In this document: positions 1 through 6,736 of the stretch, piece by piece
Numbering within the stretch: the stretch's first letter is position 1
Layout: each line of letters begins with the position of its first letter
IMG/VR virus record: IMGVR_UViG_3300042731_002647
Coordinates: 1-25,346 of that record
Origin: a virus
DNA length: 25,346 bases
Reading direction: 5' to 3' (one strand)
Program-made: the position numbers and the translations under genes
The notes under the pieces: generated by a model
The model's database searches: none
Told to the model about the DNA's origin: nothing
Seen by the model: the letters and a program-made list of their open reading frames with translations, nothing else

Positions 1-69
1 GGCGGAAAAGTTTTTATAAAAAATAAAGACGGTAATGTCGAAGAACTTTTAAATGTACGAGAGGAATAA
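1..69 (+). CDS. 3' end of an unidentified gene
   Basis: Frame 1 is open from the window edge and ends at TAA (67-69), giving 22 residues that end in NVREE. The stop abuts the ATG of the next gene (TAAATG), which is typical of tightly packed phage operons. The C-terminal part is charged and shows no recognisable motif. The start lies outside the window, so function cannot be assigned. Confidence 0.6.
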   Translation, partial: GGKVFIKNKDGNVEELLNVREE

Positions 70-630
70 ATGGATTATGTAATTTCTGATACTCATTTTG
101 GGCACTCAGCAATAATCAAGCATTGTCATCGTCCATTCCCAAATGTAAGAGAAATGGATGAGATAATGATTAGAAACTGGAATTCTGTTGTTGGCCCACG
201 CGATACAGTGCACCATGGAGGAGACATTGCTTTTAGATGTAGTGATAGCAGAATGTATGAAATAATAACGTCTCTTAATGGAAACATAAAATTAGTACAA
301 GGAGACCATGACAAAGATTTTCTGAAAATGTTGAGAAAAAGAGGACTTGAAGAAAAAGTAGAAGTCGTAGGATATATGGAAATTATAAAGTTTAACCACG
401 AAAAAATAACCCTATGCCATTGGGCGATGGCTTCGTGGAACAGAGCTCATTTTAATAGTTTTCATATACATGGTCATCATCATGGAAGATTTCATGGAAA
501 CGGTAAGTCTATTGACATATCCGTAGAAAGTGAATATATAAATTATACTCCAATTTCTATACCAAGAGTTATTGAGATAATGAAGACAAGACCAGATAAT
601 TGGAACTATATAAAAAATAGGAGAAAATAA
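70..630 (+). CDS. calcineurin-like metallophosphoesterase
   Basis: Predicted metal-dependent phosphoesterase of 186 residues, the size of the compact phage and bacterial YfcE-like members. The family motifs appear in order: SDTHFGH (D7, H9), GGDIAF (D52), GDHD (78-81), CHW (H117) and HGHHHG (H134, H136). These normally coordinate two metal ions and hydrolyse phosphomono- or diesters. The usual Asn of the GNHD motif is Asp here (D79), which could alter metal binding. The start is supported by GAGG just upstream, and the ATG touches the previous stop. It lies in an accessory block ahead of the virion genes. Phage members are often suggested to act on nucleotides or nucleic acid ends, but the substrate cannot be read from sequence. 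Confidence 0.88.
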   Translation: MDYVISDTHFGHSAIIKHCHRPFPNVREMDEIMIRNWNSVVGPRDTVHHGGDIAFRCSDSRMYEIITSLNGNIKLVQGDHDKDFLKMLRKRGLEEKVEVVGYMEIIKFNHEKITLCHWAMASWNRAHFNSFHIHGHHHGRFHGNGKSIDISVESEYINYTPISIPRVIEIMKTRPDNWNYIKNRRK

Positions 631-631
631 T

Positions 632-1255
632 ATGAAGATAACTGTCGAGCTTGGAGCAGGAAAGATAGATCCAGAATTTATTCAGAAGACTTATAAAACA
701 CCTAATCATATTTATATTGTAGTAGATAGATGTTATGAAACATCAATGTCTATGAAAGACATAGAAGGTGAAATACGATCTAGTATTGGAAAGAATTTTC
801 CATATGGAACATTTCTTTTCTGTAATGAGGATATTTTTAAATTTATAGAAAAAATGTCTCTTAAAGTAGATGAGATTATAGCAAACAGAATATTCGAACA
901 CATTCCTGCTAAAGATCTTCCGTACTTTCTTTTTATGCTACACTCAGCTATTAAACCTTCAGGAGTACTAAAATTTATAGTTCCTGATCATCTGCATTAT
1001 GCTAAAGAAATTATATACTTAGATACAGTTATTAATAGACAAACTATTGGAGCTAAAGAAGTATATAATAAACTCTTAAATATCACTACTGAATTTTGTA
1101 ATGAACCTTCTGACCCACATATGAGTATATGGACTCCTGAGTTTGCTAGATTTTATTTAGAGCTTGAAGGTTATTGGGAAATGAAAAAATGCGAACAGAT
1201 AAAAATGGGGAACAGACCGTATTTATCTGTAGAAGCTAAACCAGTAAAATTATAA
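632..1255 (+). CDS. probable SAM-dependent methyltransferase (class I-like)
   Basis: A 207-residue protein resembling small class I methyltransferases. VELGAGKID (5-13) matches the SAM-binding motif I region, followed by a strand ending in an acidic residue (VVD, about 30-32). Residues 84-119 show the later motif pattern: an FEHIP segment, a helix, then KPSGVLKFIVPD, as in the 'EHi..l..lkpgG.l.i.vPd' region of Methyltransf_11-type enzymes. The second glycine-rich half of motif I is poor, so the fold is likely but activity is less certain. The start follows the previous stop by one base, with AGGAG at 620-624. The substrate is unknown; a small molecule, nucleotide or sugar is as plausible as DNA, since no target-recognition domain is seen. 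Confidence 0.65.
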   Translation: MKITVELGAGKIDPEFIQKTYKTPNHIYIVVDRCYETSMSMKDIEGEIRSSIGKNFPYGTFLFCNEDIFKFIEKMSLKVDEIIANRIFEHIPAKDLPYFLFMLHSAIKPSGVLKFIVPDHLHYAKEIIYLDTVINRQTIGAKEVYNKLLNITTEFCNEPSDPHMSIWTPEFARFYLELEGYWEMKKCEQIKMGNRPYLSVEAKPVKL

Positions 1256-1271
1256 GTTAAGGAGATATTAA

Positions 1272-1661
1272 ATGGAACCCTTCATGACGAAGAAAGAAAA
1301 ATTTTCAATTATATCTATTGTTATAATAGCATCTATTCTTGGAATGTGTCTTATTGGATTAAATAAACTTGAAGAATTCGGAAAATCTATAGATGGTGAA
1401 AATCCTAAAGTAGAAATAGTTAAAATAGAAGAAGAAACTTATCAAGAATATTTAAAGTCTTTGGTAGATAAAAAAGTTGAAATAATTGAAAACTTAAGTA
1501 AATCAGAAAGGTTAGGTTTGTACGGAACTCTTAAAAAAGTATATCCGGAAGGTATAGTAATACATGCAGCCTCTACAGATCCTAATTCAAGATATGTAGA
1601 AGTTTTTGTAAAACAAGACTTGATCAAATGGATTGTAGTAACAGAAAAGGATCTAGAATGA
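1272..1661 (+). CDS. small membrane-anchored protein of unknown function
   Basis: A 129-residue protein with a short basic N-terminus (MTKKEK), one hydrophobic segment at about residues 12-30 (rich in Ile, Ser, Leu) and a charged soluble remainder. The layout suggests a single-pass inner-membrane protein with the C-terminal part outside (N-in), or an uncleaved signal anchor. No lipobox is convincing, although a Cys lies inside the segment (LGMC). The start at 1272 is favoured by AGGAG at 1260-1264; an internal ATG at 1284 is possible. The stop overlaps the next start (ATGA at 1658-1661), indicating translational coupling. I do not recognise a family; a spanin or superinfection-exclusion role would be a guess. 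Confidence 0.7.
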   Translation: MEPFMTKKEKFSIISIVIIASILGMCLIGLNKLEEFGKSIDGENPKVEIVKIEEETYQEYLKSLVDKKVEIIENLSKSERLGLYGTLKKVYPEGIVIHAASTDPNSRYVEVFVKQDLIKWIVVTEKDLE

Positions 1662-2239
1662 CAGAAGAAAATATAGAACCAAAAATAGATCATATCTTAG
1701 AATTTAGAGATCTAATTAGTAAAGAATGTATTCGTGTCTTTAACCAAGAAGGAGATATTGTTCAATCTTATTTTATAATTGTATGGTTAAAAAGAAAGAA
1801 AAAGTTTTTCTTAAACTCATTTAGAATGGATGATGCAGCTTTTGTAAGATATGGTACAAAAGAACTTACTTATGGAAATGTAATATCAGGTATAATAAGA
1901 AAGCAAGTCCAGTCTTTATCTACAAAAAAAGAACCTATTTTTGGAGTAGTCTTAGCTTATAGAGATTACTTTCTCATAGATAATGATCCAAAGAATTTAA
2001 AGAAAGGTTCTAAAATATATTGTGTATGTGAGATTAGTCCAAACGTTACAGAAAATGACAAACTCACATATAGATATGAAGGAACTTCACAAATATTAGC
2101 TCTTGCTGGAAGTGGTGATAAAGCAGGAGATTTTACTTGGAGTGAATCAAGTTATGAAATAAACATTAGAGATTTCTTTCCCGAAAGAGTTAAGGAGGAC
2201 AAAATTGCCGAAGTCAAAAGACTCGATGAAGTTAAATAA
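1658..2239 (+). CDS. hypothetical protein
   Basis: A 193-residue protein starting MTEENIEPK. I prefer ATG 1658 over an in-frame ATG at 1628: 1658 overlaps the upstream stop as ATGA and has AAAGGA about eight bases upstream, whereas 1628 lies inside the upstream gene without a binding site. The protein has mixed alpha/beta character (for example YFIIVWL and FGVVLAYRDYFLID), no membrane segment and no catalytic motif I can name. Its C-terminus is acidic and basic, and its last 35 bases overlap the next gene. Function unknown. Confidence 0.75.
   Translation: MTEENIEPKIDHILEFRDLISKECIRVFNQEGDIVQSYFIIVWLKRKKKFFLNSFRMDDAAFVRYGTKELTYGNVISGIIRKQVQSLSTKKEPIFGVVLAYRDYFLIDNDPKNLKKGSKIYCVCEISPNVTENDKLTYRYEGTSQILALAGSGDKAGDFTWSESSYEINIRDFFPERVKEDKIAEVKRLDEVK
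2192..2198 (+). promoter_or_regulatory. ribosome binding site fixing a TTG start at 2205
   Basis: AAGGAGG lies six bases before TTG 2205. It is the only strong Shine-Dalgarno sequence for this gene and argues for the non-ATG start inside the upstream coding region. Confidence 0.75.
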
Positions 2240-2588
2240 GATAAAAGAAATTTTTGGAGGTAGACCAAGAATAGGTCACTCATATAGAAAGATTTCTGTA
2301 AATTATAAAAATTCAAAAAAGGCCCTAAATAAAGCCCATCCTGGACTTGGAGATATATTCGAAGAGCGTCTAAGAGGAGTACAGAATAAAGATAATTTTA
2401 CATCAATTTCCCAGAGATTAATAAGAGAAAATCTTGAAGATTTTGAAGAAATATTAGGACGTCTTCCTGAGGGGGTAGATTTTGGTATAAAGAGAAAATG
2501 TAATAACTGGGTCAGACCCCCCAGATTTAGATGGGGTCTAAAAATTTCTTTTGAAAAAAATAAAGCGTCTTGGTACCCAACTTGGTGA
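2205..2588 (+). CDS. small basic hypothetical protein (TTG start)
   Basis: A 127-residue basic protein of unknown function. The TTG at 2205 is chosen because a near-perfect AAGGAGG (2192-2198) sits six bases upstream; the first ATG in frame (2226) has no such site. The coding start overlaps the preceding gene by 35 bases. Lys and Arg are frequent (KLNKIKEIFGGRPR, KRKCNNWVRPPRFRW), suggesting nucleic-acid contact, but there is no recognisable domain. A GC-rich inverted repeat (2514-2539) lies inside the 3' end of the gene. Confidence 0.7.
   Translation: MPKSKDSMKLNKIKEIFGGRPRIGHSYRKISVNYKNSKKALNKAHPGLGDIFEERLRGVQNKDNFTSISQRLIRENLEDFEEILGRLPEGVDFGIKRKCNNWVRPPRFRWGLKISFEKNKASWYPTW
2514..2539 (+). 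repeat. GC-rich inverted repeat inside a coding region
   Basis: AGACCCC (2514-2520) and GGGGTCT (2533-2539) form a perfect 7-bp stem with a 12-base loop, followed by an A/T-rich stretch. It stands out as a G/C run in AT-rich DNA but has no clear T-tract, so it is not called a terminator. Confidence 0.55.
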
Positions 2589-2604
2589 TAAAACTGGAGG
2601 TAAA

Positions 2605-2691
2605 ATGACAGTCATCGCAATAATCATTGCTTTAACCACGATAGCATTTCATATCATTTCAATGATTGAAGCAATAAAAGGAGTTTTCTAA
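2605..2691 (+). CDS. 28-residue hydrophobic microprotein
   Basis: An ATG with GGAGG (2596-2600) four bases upstream opens a 28-codon frame ending in TAA at 2689-2691. The product (MTVIAIIIALTT... GVF) is almost entirely hydrophobic until an IEAIKG tail and would form one membrane-spanning helix. It sits between a phage gene and a strong terminator, as the last gene of its transcript, with normal spacing to the upstream stop. Too short for family recognition. A membrane regulator, small holin-like or toxin-like peptide are all possible; none can be chosen from sequence. Confidence 0.6.
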   Translation: MTVIAIIIALTTIAFHIISMIEAIKGVF

Positions 2692-2696
2692 TCCTT

Positions 2697-2738
2697 AAAT
2701 AAGGGAAGGTGATTTATTATCTTCCCTTATTTTTTTTG
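2697..2738 (+). terminator. intrinsic (Rho-independent) terminator
   Basis: AATAAGGGAAG (2698-2708) pairs perfectly with CTTCCCTTATT (2721-2731) across a 12-base loop, and the stem runs into a T tract through 2737. It separates the accessory block from the tail/packaging block. The stem is partly symmetrical, but the T tract favours termination of + strand transcripts. Confidence 0.9.
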
Positions 2739-2793
2739 TTATTTTTCGGTAAAATTGTGAACAAAATAATAGGAATACATTTAGATTCAACTT

Positions 2794-2801
2794 AAAGGAG
2801 G
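2794..2801 (+). promoter_or_regulatory. ribosome binding site fixing a TTG start at 2810
   Basis: AAAGGAGG is spaced eight bases from TTG 2810. The 70 bases between the terminator and this site must hold the promoter of the downstream block unless transcription reads through. I see no convincing sigma70 pair there. Confidence 0.75.
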
Positions 2802-2809
2802 TTGACACC

Positions 2810-4051
2810 TTGGAAACAAAAAGTCCATGGACATTCGAAGATAATAGAGTAGACTTGTATATTGGGAATAAAGAATACTCTGAAAACTTGAGAAGAATAC
2901 GTATTGTTAATAGCTTAAGTCATGTTTATCCTTTTGTAATTCTTGATCTTTTTATAGATGCTAAAGAAGTTATAAAAGATAAAATATTTGGACAAGAACC
3001 ATTAAATATAAAAATAACAATACAAGACCAAAATACAGAAAAAGATGAAATTGATTTAGAATTAATGTACATTCAGTCAGACATTAATATGGTTATGGAA
3101 AATATGGCTGCTGAAGAAACACAATCAGATAGATCTCTAAATAAGTTTCTTACTGTATGTCGTAAACCATATAAAACAATGACAGCTTTAGTAAATAATG
3201 TTTACGAGAATAAATCTATCCGAGAAATAGTTCAAGATTTTACAAATAAGCTCAATACTCAAGCTACTTTAGAAATGACAAATAGAGGTGAAAATACTGA
3301 AAAGATAGACCAAGTTTTAATACCTCCGCTTCCATACGATAAATCTTTACAATATTTAGACCAGATGTTTGGTTTCTTTAATGGGCCAATGACTAGATTT
3401 TGTAAATATGATAATACAGTACATATAAAAAATCTTTCTTCTCAAATGAAAGAAAAAACTACAATAGTCATTTATTATATAGCTACGGATGATCCAAAAG
3501 GTGGAGATACAATGACTAGGTGTAATGATGGAATAAAATTTTATTCTAATTATCCAATAATTTCAAAATATATCGGAAACTCTAAATTCACACTTATTGC
3601 TCCAAATTTACATTTTATAGTAAAACCAGCAGACAGACTTTATTCTCAAGTAGATATAAGTATGCCTGAGTTATCTAAAGAATATGGATTAGTATCAACT
3701 CCAAGACCTATTCTCTTTGACTCAATAATTGATAGAGAAAGATATGTTACTAATCACACTGGATATAGTGTTGATAATAAAGATGACGACCATTTTGCTA
3801 TAGCCGATTTAAGTAAGGAAGTTTCTTCGCTTTCTTCTTTAAATGTAACTATAAATGGAAAAATGTTACTAAGAAATCTTTTAGATCCAGGAGCTACAGT
3901 AGAATTTATTCCTGGTACAGCAGAATATACTCCACTAAACGGAAGATATATTTTAAAAGCTTCTGATATAACTATAAGACAAGTAAGAAATAAAGAATGG
4001 CGATCTTCTGCTAATCTTTATTTAATAAGAACTAACAAACTAGCTGGGTAA
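2810..4051 (+). CDS. baseplate hub protein, gp27/gpD-like
   Basis: Predicted hub protein (413 residues, TTG start with a strong binding site) that would form the central ring linking tail tube and spike. The N-terminal part is beta-rich (VDLYIGNKEY, ILDLFIDAKEV), like the first barrel of hub proteins. The middle has the pattern of a hub insertion (LPYDKSLQYLDQMFGFFNGP, about 175-194). The last about 65 residues (TINGKMLLRNLLDPGATVEF, then LNGRYILKASDITIRQ) match the closing barrel typical of gp27, gpD and related hub proteins, where a strand pair 'l.G.y.v....h.' precedes W...L.L.R. Position ahead of terminase, tape measure and tube-junction genes supports a tail role. Assignment rests on this architecture and context, so a different tail barrel protein remains possible. 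Confidence 0.6.
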   Translation: METKSPWTFEDNRVDLYIGNKEYSENLRRIRIVNSLSHVYPFVILDLFIDAKEVIKDKIFGQEPLNIKITIQDQNTEKDEIDLELMYIQSDINMVMENMAAEETQSDRSLNKFLTVCRKPYKTMTALVNNVYENKSIREIVQDFTNKLNTQATLEMTNRGENTEKIDQVLIPPLPYDKSLQYLDQMFGFFNGPMTRFCKYDNTVHIKNLSSQMKEKTTIVIYYIATDDPKGGDTMTRCNDGIKFYSNYPIISKYIGNSKFTLIAPNLHFIVKPADRLYSQVDISMPELSKEYGLVSTPRPILFDSIIDRERYVTNHTGYSVDNKDDDHFAIADLSKEVSSLSSLNVTINGKMLLRNLLDPGATVEFIPGTAEYTPLNGRYILKASDITIRQVRNKEWRSSANLYLIRTNKLAG

Positions 4052-4057
4052 TTTAAA

Positions 4058-5821
4058 ATGAGTGAAATTAGTTACGAAGAGGAAGTCTTAAGTGACTCGG
4101 ACGTATGGGGAATTGAACCAGAAACTATTGAAATAGAACAGTATAATGGAGATTCTAAACCTGACGAAGAACTTGGAATTCAAAGTTTACAAGATGCTAT
4201 AATAAATCCAGATGTTGATTTAGATCCTATAGTCCAAGAAAGACTAGAAGAATATTATAAATGTAAGAATGATTACTTATATTTTTTCAAACATTACATA
4301 TATTTAGAACTTCCTGGCGGAAATCAACTAATGAATCCATATAGGAAACAAACGGATCTAATTAAATTAATACATGATGAAAAATATGTTTTAGTTTTAA
4401 AATCAAGACAGATAGGTATATCTACTGTTATCCAAGCATATATTGTTTGGTTGTTTATATTCTTTAGGAATGTTGTTGTTGGAGTTATCTCTAAAAATGG
4501 AGCCGAAGCTACTGATTTTAATAGGTTCATCTTGAGTATGATTGACAACCTTCCTGGTTGGTTAAAACCAAAATTTGTTAAGAGAGCAGAGCAAAGTTTT
4601 ATCTTAGATAATGGATGTAAATGTTATGCAAGTACAGTTAACCCAAGCAATCCAGAAAAAACTCTTCGTGGTAAAGCAGTAACATTTTTAATCATTGACG
4701 AAGCAGCATTTGTTAGCTATATTGATAAAGCTTATAGTGGTATTGTTTCTGCACTTTCAACTAACCAGATGCATGCTCGAAAAGCCAATGTTCCTTTTGG
4801 TACTGTTATATGTTCTACTCCAAATAAAACTACTGGAATTGGGAAATGGTATTTTGAGAGATATCAAACATCTATCTCAGGTACTGATATTTTCAAGCCT
4901 TTTAGAATACACTGGAGAGAAGTAGATGAATTAGCCAATGATCCACATTGGTATAAATCTCAGTGTGAACTGTCTGGAAATGATACAAACTTAATTGAGC
5001 AGGAGCTAGAACTTAAATTCTTACCAGCTGAAGGAGGTTTCCTTCCAGAAGCAACATGTATCGCTTTACAGAATAGTGCTGACAAACATGAACCAATAGA
5101 AATCTTAAAATTATTTAATGGTGAGGCTTGGGTATTCCAAAAACCTTTTCAGGGTGTTCATTATATAATTGGAGTAGATACAGCTACTGAATATGGTTTA
5201 GATAAAAGTGCAATTGTTGTCTTAAACTATAAAACTTTAGAACAAGTATGGGAATACCAAGGAAAATTGTCAGTTACAGATTTTTGTAGGGTTGTCCACT
5301 CGGTTGCAAACCTATACCGAGGAACAATAGTAATTGAAAGAAATAGTGTTGGAAACCAAGTAATGGAAACTCTAATAAGAACTCATCTGTCAGGAATGGT
5401 CTATTCTGAACGGCGTAAAGATAAAATTACTGGCGGATTAAATGTTGATACATTAACTAGACCATTAATAGGTGAAGCATTATATACTTATATAACTCAG
5501 TTTCCAGAAACTGTAAGAAGTAAAAGATTAGTTACTGAATTAATAGGTCTTGTTAGAAAATCAAATGGAAGAATTGAAGCTGATAGGGGAGCACATGACG
5601 ATGTTGCTTTAGCATATTCTTTCTGTGCGTATGTAAGAAAATATGACCCAGTTCTTGAAGTAGTAGATGAATATAATGGAGATCTTTCTAACTTTAGTGA
5701 AGTTGTAGAATATAATTTACCAGTAACAAAAATTACAAATGCAAATATAAGAAAGATGATAAAAGAGTCACCTGATGATTTTAACGGATGGATTGACGTA
5801 TTACAATATTATAAAGAGTAG
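4058..5821 (+). CDS. terL: terminase large subunit (packaging ATPase/nuclease)
   Basis: The DNA-packaging motor, 587 residues, the usual size of T4 gp17-type terminases. ATPase motifs: Walker A KSRQIGIST (115-123), Walker B LIIDEAAF with catalytic Glu (about 211-218) and coupling motif CSTPN (252-256). The RNase H-like nuclease follows: GVDTATEYG with D373, VIERNS with E427 and GAHDDVALAY with H513, D514 and D515. All key acidic residues are present, so both activities should be intact. It would bind the portal, pump DNA into the prohead and cut concatemers. The start follows the hub stop by six bases with only a weak binding site, so it is probably coupled. No small terminase subunit is recognisable nearby. 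Confidence 0.97.
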   Translation: MSEISYEEEVLSDSDVWGIEPETIEIEQYNGDSKPDEELGIQSLQDAIINPDVDLDPIVQERLEEYYKCKNDYLYFFKHYIYLELPGGNQLMNPYRKQTDLIKLIHDEKYVLVLKSRQIGISTVIQAYIVWLFIFFRNVVVGVISKNGAEATDFNRFILSMIDNLPGWLKPKFVKRAEQSFILDNGCKCYASTVNPSNPEKTLRGKAVTFLIIDEAAFVSYIDKAYSGIVSALSTNQMHARKANVPFGTVICSTPNKTTGIGKWYFERYQTSISGTDIFKPFRIHWREVDELANDPHWYKSQCELSGNDTNLIEQELELKFLPAEGGFLPEATCIALQNSADKHEPIEILKLFNGEAWVFQKPFQGVHYIIGVDTATEYGLDKSAIVVLNYKTLEQVWEYQGKLSVTDFCRVVHSVANLYRGTIVIERNSVGNQVMETLIRTHLSGMVYSERRKDKITGGLNVDTLTRPLIGEALYTYITQFPETVRSKRLVTELIGLVRKSNGRIEADRGAHDDVALAYSFCAYVRKYDPVLEVVDEYNGDLSNFSEVVEYNLPVTKITNANIRKMIKESPDDFNGWIDVLQYYKE

Positions 5822-5830
5822 GAGAAATAA

Positions 5831-6721
5831 ATGGATAATGTTCAAGAAATGCTAGCACTACCTTTTAAAGTAAAGCCAGTTGCTACGTTTGATAATATGT
5901 TCACCTTATACTCTTCTAATCGACTAAAATTAAAATTCGCTAAGATGCTTACTAAAGAGAAACTTACAAGACCAGCTTCTTCAAAGCTATCTAAATTAGT
6001 ATTTAAAGGTAAGATAGTTCCTGCTTTTGTTTCAAAAGGAATGTTACGATATTTTGCTTCTAAACTACTTGGAAATCCTATGCGAGGTATTGCAGGATTT
6101 TATAATCCAAAAACAAAAAAGATATATGTTTTAGTTGATACACAGAGTAATATTTTTGGTTTTTCTTCAGATAAAATTCTTTCATATACAGCTGTTCATG
6201 AATGTATGCATATGTGTGCTTCTTTCCATCCTGGAAGATTTTGGTCTCTATTTAAAGATTATATAACAAAGTATTATGATTATGTCTTTAGATATTGTCT
6301 TGGAATAGAACCTGGTGTAGACTTTGATGTAGGTCCGATAAGAGATTTCTTATGGAATAATTTTGAGTTAGGATGGAAATCTGCTTCTAAAAGTACTATA
6401 GTAAAATATGGAAAGTTGCTTCAAGAATACAAAAAAGTTTCTTTTCTACCTCCGAATAAATTTGAGGAAAGAGTTGAGCACATACAATTTATAATGATAG
6501 CTGCTATGTGGAAACCACAAGCTATTCAAGGAATGTATTATAAAAAAGATTATGAAGATTTATTTAGATGTTTATATAATGGATATAAAAAAGTATTTAA
6601 AATAAAGAAACCTTATAATTATACTTTTGCTTATCAAGAATTTTTAATACCTTCTGAAATAATATGTATCCAAGCAGCAAACCCAAATTCTAAAAATTAT
6701 GCTGCAATAAATGCAATTTAA
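5831..6721 (+). CDS. putative zinc metalloprotease with metzincin-like signature
   Basis: A 296-residue protein with HECMHMCASFH at 123-133. H123, E124, H127 and H133 match HExxHxxGxxH, the zinc-binding signature of metzincin proteases, except that Gly130 is Ala. A hydrophobic strand (YVLVDT, about 99-104) precedes the motif, as in an active-site cleft. A Met-turn is not obvious; candidates are in FIMIAAM (220-226). No signal peptide, so it would act in the cytoplasm or in the virion. Start ATG 5831 has AGGAG at 5820-5824. It lies between terminase and the tape measure gene, which suggests virion maturation, cleavage of a structural protein or host attack. The zinc site is seen; protease activity is inferred. 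An inactive or scaffold-like relative is the main alternative. Confidence 0.6.
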   Translation: MDNVQEMLALPFKVKPVATFDNMFTLYSSNRLKLKFAKMLTKEKLTRPASSKLSKLVFKGKIVPAFVSKGMLRYFASKLLGNPMRGIAGFYNPKTKKIYVLVDTQSNIFGFSSDKILSYTAVHECMHMCASFHPGRFWSLFKDYITKYYDYVFRYCLGIEPGVDFDVGPIRDFLWNNFELGWKSASKSTIVKYGKLLQEYKKVSFLPPNKFEERVEHIQFIMIAAMWKPQAIQGMYYKKDYEDLFRCLYNGYKKVFKIKKPYNYTFAYQEFLIPSEIICIQAANPNSKNYAAINAI

Positions 6722-6736
6722 AAGGAGATAAATTAA

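Noticed and set aside
1628-1657. Upstream in-frame ATG for the 1658-2239 gene
   Set aside because: It lies inside the upstream gene with no binding site, while 1658 overlaps the stop as ATGA and has AAAGGA at good spacing.
1272-1661. Holin or spanin assignment for the membrane-anchored protein
   Set aside because: One membrane segment alone is not diagnostic, and no endolysin or partner spanin gene is seen nearby.
2514-2539. Terminator at the GC-rich inverted repeat
   Set aside because: Only a 7-bp stem with a 12-base loop, no T tract after it, and it lies inside a coding region just before another gene; a far better terminator follows at 2697.
2739-2809. Sigma70 promoter after the terminator (for example TTGTGA ... 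TACATT)
   Set aside because: Spacing is 15 bases and both boxes are poor matches; the AT-rich DNA gives many such pairs by chance.
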